A DNA stretch of 64,000 nucleotides from Mariniflexile jejuense (GTDB lineage: Bacteria > Bacteroidota > Bacteroidia > Flavobacteriales > Flavobacteriaceae). The notes below the pieces were generated by a model, which was not told the DNA's origin, did not search any database, and saw only the letters and a program-made list of their open reading frames with translations. The stretch lies in the NCBI RefSeq assembly GCF_042675665.1, contig NZ_JBHTJI010000001.1, positions 2,480,001 through 2,544,000 on the forward strand. The letters run 5' to 3'. Below, piece by piece: positions 9,350 through 16,845 of the stretch. Numbering within the stretch: position 1 is the first letter of the stretch; every line of letters starts with the position of its first letter. A program made the translations under genes and the position numbers.

Positions 9350-10645
9350 ATGACCAAAGACAAAATACTTAAGTCAAATGTACTTCATAGTTTGGTATGG
9401 AGAGCATTGAATATGATATTAATGTATTTAACCGTTCCCTTTTTACTACTTTATTTAGGAGACGAATATTATGGCGTTTGGGTAACCATTTATGGGTTGT
9501 TTGTAACCATATATTTTATGGATATAGGCATTTCTTTAGGGTTAAAAAACAAGTTAACAGAAGCACTTACTATAAAAGATTATAACTTAGCAAACATCTA
9601 TATATCAACAGCATATTTAGCTATTTTTTTTATGAGTTTGTTTATACTTGCCGTTGGAGCATGTTTTATTTTCTTTTTTAAAATGAATCAATTATTTAAT
9701 ATTGAAATTGAAGAAAGTAAAATGAAATTAATAATACTCATTAATCTTTTTTTAGTAGTTTTAAGTGTTAGTATCAATATCTACAAGAGTTTATATATGG
9801 CTATTCAAAAATCATATAAAAACGAAACAGCTTTAGCCATATATCAAGCACTTATTTTTTTAGGAATTATTTTATTACCTTATTTAATAAAAAAGTCATT
9901 AGTTTTAGTCAGCTTGATTTATGGCATAACTAATATTGCAATAGGACTTATATTTACCGCACTTTTTTTTTATAAAAACAAACACCTAAAACCTAAACTT
10001 AAGTTTTTTAGAAGAGAAAGAATGGGTGAAATAATGGGTTTAGGAATTAATTTTTTTGTAATTCAATTATCTTTAATTATAATTTTATCTACAGACAATA
10101 TTATTATAACATATTTTGTAAATCCTGAATCTACTACTGTTTACAGTATAGTATATAAAATATTTCAACCCTTTTTAATTTTAAGTTCATTGATTTTTAC
10201 ACCATTATGGACTTTATTTACAGATGCTTACAAAACACGAGAAATAATTTGGATAAAAAAAACATTATTCAATTTGAATATATTGTTTATAGTATTATTT
10301 GTTGCATTAATCTTGGTAGGTATCAATATTCATTGGATAATAAAAATTTGGATTGGTAAAGACTACATATTACCACAGGCACTAATAATATTTATGATTG
10401 CATTTATTTTAATTAGAGTGTATGGTGACATATACATGACATTTTTAAATGGCATCGGTAAAATTAAACTTCAAATGTGGTTATATCTTTTTGGAGCAAT
10501 AATAAATATTCCATTATCTATATTATTTGTAAAATATTACGGACTAGGAAGTAGCGGTGTAATTTTAGCTACATGTTTAAGTTTGTTAGGGTTGGCTATT
10601 TTTATGCCTATTCAAGCTCTTAAAACGATAAAGAAAATAAATTAA
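9350..10645 (+). CDS. Wzx-type oligosaccharide flippase
   Basis: This 431-residue protein consists almost entirely of hydrophobic helices, roughly 12 to 14 of them, with the MATE/MVF-like layout of polysaccharide transporters (N-terminal segment ...MILMYLTVPFLLLYLG, then the GVWVTIYGLF stretch). Wzx proteins flip undecaprenyl-diphosphate-linked repeat units across the inner membrane. Position between the sugar-nucleotide genes and the glycosyltransferases fits that role. A second, more housekeeping-like flippase family member is at 44225. Confidence 0.85.
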   Translation: MTKDKILKSNVLHSLVWRALNMILMYLTVPFLLLYLGDEYYGVWVTIYGLFVTIYFMDIGISLGLKNKLTEALTIKDYNLANIYISTAYLAIFFMSLFILAVGACFIFFFKMNQLFNIEIEESKMKLIILINLFLVVLSVSINIYKSLYMAIQKSYKNETALAIYQALIFLGIILLPYLIKKSLVLVSLIYGITNIAIGLIFTALFFYKNKHLKPKLKFFRRERMGEIMGLGINFFVIQLSLIIILSTDNIIITYFVNPESTTVYSIVYKIFQPFLILSSLIFTPLWTLFTDAYKTREIIWIKKTLFNLNILFIVLFVALILVGINIHWIIKIWIGKDYILPQALIIFMIAFILIRVYGDIYMTFLNGIGKIKLQMWLYLFGAIINIPLSILFVKYYGLGSSGVILATCLSLLGLAIFMPIQALKTIKKIN

Positions 10646-10678
10646 AAGCCTATTCCTTTTATTAAAAGCGCACAAAAA

Positions 10679-11836
10679 ATGAAAAAAAAAATTAAAATAG
10701 CGTATATCTGTATTGAAGATTCTGATGATTTAACAAAATGGTCTGGCCTAAACTATTACATAAAAAAATCAATTTCGCAACAAGATATTGAAGTTATTGT
10801 TATTGATAAATTGAAGATAAAAAAATCAATTTTAATTTTTTTCAGAAAAGTAATTGGCAAAATTTTTAAACAAGATTATCATCAAAATAGGAGCAAGATT
10901 ATATTGAAATCATTGGCATTACAAATTCAAGAAAGAATGCCTAATGATGTAGATTTTATTATAACAACTAGCTCATTACCAATAGTTTATTTAGAAACGA
11001 ATGTGCCAATATTTTTTTACTTAGACGCTACATTTCATAGTATGTTAGATTTCTATTTTCCAATAAAAAATTTAAGTAAAAAAACCCTTGTAGAAGGTGA
11101 GTATCATGAACAATTAGCCCACAATAAAGCAACTGGAATTATTTACGCATCAAATTGGGCGGCTAATAATGCAATTGAGCATTATAAAGTTTTAAAAAAG
11201 AAAATAAAAGTAGTGCCTTTTGGTGCTAACTTAGATTATGCTGTTACAGAAAAGTTTATAATTGACAATTTAAAAAACAAATTGTTGGAAAAAAGCATTA
11301 ACTTATTATTTGTTGGGGTTGATTGGGAACGAAAAGGAGGCGAAATAGTGTATCAAACTGCAAAAAGCTTAATTAAATTGGGGTATAATGTTAGTTTAGA
11401 CATTGTAGGAATAAAGGAATTACCAATAAATAAAATTCCTGATTTTTGTACTAATCATGGATTTATTAACAAAAATGATGAGGCAGGTAAAAACAAACTT
11501 ATTAAATTATATTTAAAAGCAGACTTCTTGTTTGTTCCTTCAAAGCAAGAATGTTTAGGAATTGTTTTTGCAGAAGCTAGTTCATTAGGCATACCCTCCA
11601 TAAGCACCAATGTAGGAGGCATATCAAATGTTATAGAAAATGGGAAAACAGGTATTGCATTAGATATTAATGCAACACCTAAAATGTATGAAGAAAAAAT
11701 TTTAAGTATAGTAAATAACAAGGAATCCTATAATAAAATGGCTTTGAATGCTTATCATAAAGCGGTTTTAGAATCTAACTGGGAAAATACAGGAAGAGAA
11801 ATTATTAATCACATGATAAGTTTAACAAAAAATTAA
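10679..11836 (+). CDS. Glycosyltransferase family 4
   Basis: A GT-B fold cytoplasmic glycosyltransferase of 385 residues. The N-terminal domain is poorly conserved. The C-terminal domain has the GT4 hallmarks INLLFVGVDWERKGGE and PSKQECLGIVFAEASSLGIP, containing the E-x7-E motif that binds the donor nucleotide sugar, followed by GGISNVIENGKTG. It probably adds one residue of the repeat unit at the cytoplasmic face, possibly fucose or rhamnose; specificity cannot be read from sequence. The stop codon is immediately followed by the next start with no gap. Confidence 0.88.
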   Translation: MKKKIKIAYICIEDSDDLTKWSGLNYYIKKSISQQDIEVIVIDKLKIKKSILIFFRKVIGKIFKQDYHQNRSKIILKSLALQIQERMPNDVDFIITTSSLPIVYLETNVPIFFYLDATFHSMLDFYFPIKNLSKKTLVEGEYHEQLAHNKATGIIYASNWAANNAIEHYKVLKKKIKVVPFGANLDYAVTEKFIIDNLKNKLLEKSINLLFVGVDWERKGGEIVYQTAKSLIKLGYNVSLDIVGIKELPINKIPDFCTNHGFINKNDEAGKNKLIKLYLKADFLFVPSKQECLGIVFAEASSLGIPSISTNVGGISNVIENGKTGIALDINATPKMYEEKILSIVNNKESYNKMALNAYHKAVLESNWENTGREIINHMISLTKN

Positions 11837-12592
11837 ATGAATCCATTACTTAGCATAATTACAGCAACCTACAATAGCGAAAAGACTTTAGAAAAGACAA
11901 TAAAATCTGTTCTGAGTCAAAATTATTCTAATTATGAATATATTATTGTTGATGGAAAATCAAACGATAATACCATAAATATCATTAAAAAATATGAAGT
12001 AATTTTTAAGGAACGAAACATTTCATTCAAATGGATAAGTGAAAAAGATACAGGAATTTATAATGCATGGAATAAAGGATTAAAATTAGCAACAGGAAAT
12101 TGGATAGCATTTTTAGGGTCAGATGATATTTATCTTGATAACGCTTTTTCAATGTATGCTACTGAACTTTTAAATAATCCAGAAGCAGATTTTGTACACT
12201 CAAAAGTAAGGTTAGTGAATAAAGGCAAAATAAAATATATTGTTTCTGATAAATGGATTTGGAAAAACTTTAAAAGGTATATGAAAATTGCACATGTAGG
12301 ATCTTTTCACAATTCAAATTATTTTGAAAAATATGGAATGTACAATGAAATTTATAAAATAGCAGGAGACTATGAAATGCTATTAAGAGCAAAATCAAAA
12401 TTAAAAACAATTTTTATAGATTGTTTTACGGCTGAAATGGAAGATGGTGGCGTAAGTAATAACAACGTATTTTTGGTTTTTAGGGAAGTAAGGAAAGCTA
12501 AAATAAACACAGCAAAAACATTTACACCTATAGCGTATTTTGATTTTTATTTCTCGTTAATTAAATATTATATTTCCTCTTTTTTAAAATAG
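11837..12592 (+). CDS. Glycosyltransferase family 2
   Basis: A 251-residue GT-A enzyme starting directly after the preceding GT4 gene. It has SIITATYNSEKTLEKT, IIVDGKSNDNT (replacing the commoner DDGSTD) and ISEKDTGIYNAWNKG with GSDD as the metal-binding acidic motif. The DGxS/DTGIYDA pattern is that of the WcaE/WcaA-like colanic-acid family. There is no C-terminal membrane domain. It is presumed to extend the lipid-linked repeat unit. Confidence 0.88.
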   Translation: MNPLLSIITATYNSEKTLEKTIKSVLSQNYSNYEYIIVDGKSNDNTINIIKKYEVIFKERNISFKWISEKDTGIYNAWNKGLKLATGNWIAFLGSDDIYLDNAFSMYATELLNNPEADFVHSKVRLVNKGKIKYIVSDKWIWKNFKRYMKIAHVGSFHNSNYFEKYGMYNEIYKIAGDYEMLLRAKSKLKTIFIDCFTAEMEDGGVSNNNVFLVFREVRKAKINTAKTFTPIAYFDFYFSLIKYYISSFLK

Positions 12593-12619
12593 AATATCTT
12601 AGGTGTTAGTAAATTTAAT

Positions 12620-13300
12620 ATGGTAATGTTCAAAAAGAAATATCAAAAAATGCTTAAAAAAAACGGGAAGAATTATTCTTTGGACGAAAGAATTCCCAAC
12701 AAGCTTTTAATATACTCTTTAAGATATAGGCTAATTATGTTGGTTCGTGGTTTTTTAAAATTAGGAAAAAGGGTTTTTGTTGGGAAAAACACCATTTTTT
12801 TGAATAAAAAAAACATACATTTTGGAAATAATGTTACCATTGAAGAACATTGTTTTATTGATGCTTTTGCTTCACAAAAAATCTGTTTTGGAAATAATGT
12901 GAAAATAGGAGCATATTCTAGTGTGTCTTCAACAAGTCACATGTCTAAATATGGCATTGGTTTAAAAATAGGTAATAATAGTGGAATAGGCAGGTTTACA
13001 GAATTTGGAGCATCAGGAGGAATAGAAATTGGGAACGATGTAATTATGGGTTCTTATATTAGTTTTCATTCAGAAAATCATAATTATAGTGATGTTACCA
13101 AACCAATAAGAGAACAAGGTGTTACGTCTGATGGTATCGTATTAGGAGATAATATTTGGGTAGGTGCTAAAGTTACATTTTTAGATGGTTGTAAAATTGG
13201 TAATAACTCGGTAGTAGCCGCCGGAGCAGTAGTAAAAGGAATCTTTCCAGATAATGTAGTAATTGGCGGTGTTCCTGCCAAAATACTTAAACAGCTATAA
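12620..13300 (+). CDS. Left-handed beta-helix (hexapeptide) O-acyltransferase
   Basis: A 226-residue protein built mostly of hexapeptide repeats, seen as recurring [LIV]-G-x4 units such as IGNNSGIGRF and LGDNIWVGAKV, ending with the typical VVIGGVPAKIL. The His in SFHSENHNY fits the catalytic His of WbbJ/maltose O-acetyltransferase-type enzymes. It probably O-acetylates the polysaccharide or a precursor. Two ATGs (12620 and 12626) are 6 bp apart; I use the first, but the second is equally possible. Confidence 0.87.
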   Translation: MVMFKKKYQKMLKKNGKNYSLDERIPNKLLIYSLRYRLIMLVRGFLKLGKRVFVGKNTIFLNKKNIHFGNNVTIEEHCFIDAFASQKICFGNNVKIGAYSSVSSTSHMSKYGIGLKIGNNSGIGRFTEFGASGGIEIGNDVIMGSYISFHSENHNYSDVTKPIREQGVTSDGIVLGDNIWVGAKVTFLDGCKIGNNSVVAAGAVVKGIFPDNVVIGGVPAKILKQL

Positions 13301-13303
13301 TAA

Positions 13304-14467
13304 ATGAAAAACATTCTTTTTATACATCAATCCGCAGATTTATATGGTTCAGATAAAACCTTATTATATCTTGTAGATGCTATAAAAAACGATTTTAACC
13401 CTATAGTCGTTTTACCCGAGGAAGGTCCTTTAACAGAGGAGTTAAATAAAATAAACATTGAGGTTATAATTAGCCCCGTTATAAAAGTTTCTAGGCAACT
13501 TTTTACTAGTTTACAAATTATAAAACTCCCTTTTTTAATGTATTCAGCAGTTACGGCATTAAAAAAAACACTTGGTAATAGAAAAATTGATATTGTACAT
13601 TCCAATACTTTAGCAGTATTTTTAGGTGCTCTTTACAGCCATAAATATAAAATTAAACACGTATGGCATGTACATGAAATTATTAAGCACCCTAAAATAG
13701 TTTCTAAAGCATATCCGTATTTGGTTAATTATTTTTCAAGTTTTGTTGTTTTTAATTCGCAAGCTTCTTTTAATCATTTATGTGAATACCATCCAAAACT
13801 TAAAAAAAAATCACAAATAATTTATAACGGTCTTGATAGAAATTTATCTTTCATCACAGAAGCAGAGCAGAATGCATTAAGGAAGTCGTTTTTTAACGAA
13901 TTAGAGCCATCAACATTAATAATAGGTCTTATTGGACGTATTAATAAACATAAAGGGCAGCATTTGCTTTTAAATGCTTTTGAAGAATTACTACTAGGTA
14001 ATAACATTAAAAATATCAAATTACTCTTTATTGGTTCTACTATAAAAAAACAAGAACATCTATTGATAGAGTTAGAAAAGGCAATTTTAGAAAAAGGTAT
14101 TAAAGAGCATGTAACTGTAATTGATTTTCAGAAAGATTTATGGAAATATTATGACTGTATCGATATTGTTATTGTACCAACTACAGATCCAGAACCTTTT
14201 GGGCTAGTTGCTGTTGAAGCGATGTTATCTAAAAAGCCTGTTATAGCGGCAAATCATGGTGGATTGAAGGAAATTGTTTTACATAATAACACTGGTTTGT
14301 TGTTTGAACCGAGCAATAAAATAGCTTTGAAGAATGCAATTGAGAAATTAATTTTAAATCCAGAATTAATTACCTTATATGGCAATCAAGGATATACCCG
14401 ATCTAAATTGGAGTTTTCACTTTTAAAATATACCAATAGTTTTAAAACTTTTTACCACTCAATTTGA
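13304..14467 (+). CDS. Glycosyltransferase family 4
   Basis: A 387-residue GT-B enzyme with an N-terminal acceptor domain (HQSADLYGSDKTLLYLV, DIVHSNTLAVFLGAL, HVWHVHEI). The C-terminal donor domain includes IGLIGRINKHKGQHLLL and VPTTDPEPFGLVAVEAMLSK (E-x7-E motif), then AANHGGLKEIV and NTGLLFEP. It is typical of enzymes building O-antigen or exopolysaccharide repeats. Its TGA stop shares two bases with the TTG start of the next gene, which points to translational coupling. Confidence 0.89.
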   Translation: MKNILFIHQSADLYGSDKTLLYLVDAIKNDFNPIVVLPEEGPLTEELNKINIEVIISPVIKVSRQLFTSLQIIKLPFLMYSAVTALKKTLGNRKIDIVHSNTLAVFLGALYSHKYKIKHVWHVHEIIKHPKIVSKAYPYLVNYFSSFVVFNSQASFNHLCEYHPKLKKKSQIIYNGLDRNLSFITEAEQNALRKSFFNELEPSTLIIGLIGRINKHKGQHLLLNAFEELLLGNNIKNIKLLFIGSTIKKQEHLLIELEKAILEKGIKEHVTVIDFQKDLWKYYDCIDIVIVPTTDPEPFGLVAVEAMLSKKPVIAANHGGLKEIVLHNNTGLLFEPSNKIALKNAIEKLILNPELITLYGNQGYTRSKLEFSLLKYTNSFKTFYHSI

Positions 14468-15726
14468 ATCTTTTAAGCATTAAAATAACACCATTATTAT
14501 TAATATTATCACTTTTAATACAAAGGGAAATACCATCAATTGAGACAAACTCATTACTTTTAATAGGGACAGCTTTTTTATTAATGCTCATAAATAAATG
14601 CAGGATTTTAAAAAAAGATTTTGAGTTACTTTCTATATTAATTCTAATTATTTTATTGGGTATTGTGTCTGCTTTTTTTAGCAATCCTACCACTTACAAT
14701 TTTATAAGAGATTTGCTCTACTTTAGCAAACCACTTATTTTAATATTAGTTGGCTATTTTGCTGCCAGAAAAATAAATAATTGGAAAACCATTTTTAAAA
14801 TAGTTATTTATTTAGGGGTAGCTTATGCCATTTATCACATCGTTAATGTTATTGTTAATGTAAATTTTAAAACGGCTTCTGCTGCAGGTATAAGAGCTAC
14901 ATGTGGACTTTCAAATATTTTAGAAATTTTTGCAATAGCCTTGTTGTTCCTGTCTTACAAATACCCATTATTTAATATAATTAAAAGCAATAAAGCTAAA
15001 AATTTCTATTTAGCTTTATTGCTAGTTTCATTTTTATTCTACTTTTCAAGAACCATGTTTGTTGCTATATTCTTTTTAATTTTAGGAGCACTCAACTATT
15101 TAAAAATTAATAAGAAAGGATTAAAATATGGCGTAATTATTTTAATTCTTTTTGGGGGTTTTTATACTTATTTATTTAGTAAAGAATTTGATAGAAAAGG
15201 AAATGGTTTAGAATCTTTTTTATATAAAATGAAGATAGCACCTTCTGAAATATTTTCACCAAAATTAGATTTAAAAAACCATGCAGCATTATGGGATCAT
15301 TGGAGAGCTTATGAAGCTTATTGTGCATTTGAAGGCTTAAATAAACAACCAACAAAATATATTAATGGATATGGTTTTGGTTCTTTAGTAGATTTGAAAT
15401 TTAATGCGCCACTTAGTAGTGAAGGTGGTGTGCAATTTATACCTATTTTACATAATGGATATGTTTTTATACTATATAAAACAGGTATAGTAGGATTGCT
15501 ATTATATTTAGTATTTTTGTTTGCCTTATATTTTAAGTCTTACTCAAAACAAAATAATATACAGAGTCAAGTATTTTCTAATTTAATAGCATCTACTGCT
15601 TTGTATCTTTTGTTTTCATCATTAATAATTTCAGGCTTATATAATGTAGAAGAAGTAACAGCAATTGTTTTAGGAGTCTTTTTATATTTAGGGACGAATG
15701 CAAAATTAAGTAGTAAAAAAAGTTAA
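14464..15726 (+). CDS. Wzy-like O-antigen polymerase (TTG start)
   Basis: A 420-residue inner-membrane protein with about 10-12 hydrophobic helices and a large hydrophilic loop around residues 240-330, the arrangement of Wzy polymerases and WaaL ligases. The start is TTG at 14464, overlapping the TGA stop of the upstream glycosyltransferase; no in-frame ATG is available near the first membrane helix. A second protein of this superfamily is encoded at 19865, so one is probably the polymerase and the other a ligase or a second polymerase. I cannot assign the roles with confidence. Confidence 0.75.
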   Translation: MNLLSIKITPLLLILSLLIQREIPSIETNSLLLIGTAFLLMLINKCRILKKDFELLSILILIILLGIVSAFFSNPTTYNFIRDLLYFSKPLILILVGYFAARKINNWKTIFKIVIYLGVAYAIYHIVNVIVNVNFKTASAAGIRATCGLSNILEIFAIALLFLSYKYPLFNIIKSNKAKNFYLALLLVSFLFYFSRTMFVAIFFLILGALNYLKINKKGLKYGVIILILFGGFYTYLFSKEFDRKGNGLESFLYKMKIAPSEIFSPKLDLKNHAALWDHWRAYEAYCAFEGLNKQPTKYINGYGFGSLVDLKFNAPLSSEGGVQFIPILHNGYVFILYKTGIVGLLLYLVFLFALYFKSYSKQNNIQSQVFSNLIASTALYLLFSSLIISGLYNVEEVTAIVLGVFLYLGTNAKLSSKKS

Positions 15727-16823
15727 TGAAAATAGGAATTATAGGAGTAAGAGGCGTTCCCAATTACCATGGAGGTTTTGAACAATTTGCTGAATTTTTA
15801 TCGGAATATTTGGCACAAAAAGAACATGAAGTATATGTTTATAATTCACATAACCATCCATATCAAGAAGCACTATGGAAAGGTGTGCATATAGTACACA
15901 AATATGATCCAGAATATCGAATAGGTACAGCAGGACAGTTTGTATATGATTTAAATTGTATTCTAGATGCTAGGAAACGAAAATTTGACATCATTCTTCA
16001 GTTAGGTTATACTAGTAGCTCCATTTGGTATAAATTAATGCCCAAAACAGCCATTTTAGTTACAAATATGGATGGCTTGGAATGGAAACGCAGCAAATAC
16101 TCTAAAAAGGTACAAGAATTTTTAAAAATAGCCGAAAGATTAGCGGCAATGAATAGCGACTATTTAGTAGCAGATTCTATTGGAATTCAAAATTATTTAA
16201 AAGAAAAATACAAAAAAAAATCTACCTATATAGCATATGGAGCATCACTTTTTGATCAAGACGATTTTAATGTTCTGGATGCTTATAATCTTGAAAAATA
16301 CAATTACAATTTACTTATAGCCAGAATGGAACCAGAAAATAATATTGAGGTAATATTAGATGGCGTGGTTGAAAGTAATAATAAACAGAAATTTTTGGTA
16401 ATAGGAAAAAATGACGCTAATAGCTTCGGAAAAAGACTTATTACAAAGTATAAAAACTATACTAATATTGTTTTTTTAGGAGGTGTATATAATCAAAATC
16501 ATTTAAACAATTTACGTTTTTTTTCAAATCTATATTTTCATGGACATTCCGTTGGTGGTACAAACCCATCATTATTAGAAGCTATGGCATCCAAAGCTTT
16601 AATTATAGCAAATAAAAATATATTTAACGAAGCAATTTTAGAAAACAACGGGTTTTATTTTTCTAATAAAAATGATGTTTCAAACCTATTAAATAGCATT
16701 ACTAAAAAAGAAAACATACAAAAATTAGAGGCTAATTTTGAAAAAATTGACAAAGAGTTTAACAAACAAAAAATAAACAGTCAATATTTACAATTATTTG
16801 AAGATTTAATATCTTTAAAATAA
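15726..16823 (+). CDS. DUF1972-type glycosyltransferase (rhamnosyltransferase-like)
   Basis: A GT-B enzyme of 365 residues whose N-terminus, IGVRGVPNYHGGFEQFAE, is the signature of the DUF1972 domain found in rhamnosyl- and other glycosyltransferases of polysaccharide loci. The C-terminal donor domain has LLIARMEPENNIEVI and HGHSVGGTNPSLLEAMAS in place of the usual E-x7-E loop. Because dTDP-rhamnose is made by the same locus, a rhamnosyltransferase role is reasonable but inferred. It begins on the last base of the preceding stop codon and ends 22 bp from the convergent gene. Confidence 0.85.
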   Translation: MKIGIIGVRGVPNYHGGFEQFAEFLSEYLAQKEHEVYVYNSHNHPYQEALWKGVHIVHKYDPEYRIGTAGQFVYDLNCILDARKRKFDIILQLGYTSSSIWYKLMPKTAILVTNMDGLEWKRSKYSKKVQEFLKIAERLAAMNSDYLVADSIGIQNYLKEKYKKKSTYIAYGASLFDQDDFNVLDAYNLEKYNYNLLIARMEPENNIEVILDGVVESNNKQKFLVIGKNDANSFGKRLITKYKNYTNIVFLGGVYNQNHLNNLRFFSNLYFHGHSVGGTNPSLLEAMASKALIIANKNIFNEAILENNGFYFSNKNDVSNLLNSITKKENIQKLEANFEKIDKEFNKQKINSQYLQLFEDLISLK

Positions 16824-16845
16824 CGTTTTGAGACATTTATAGCAT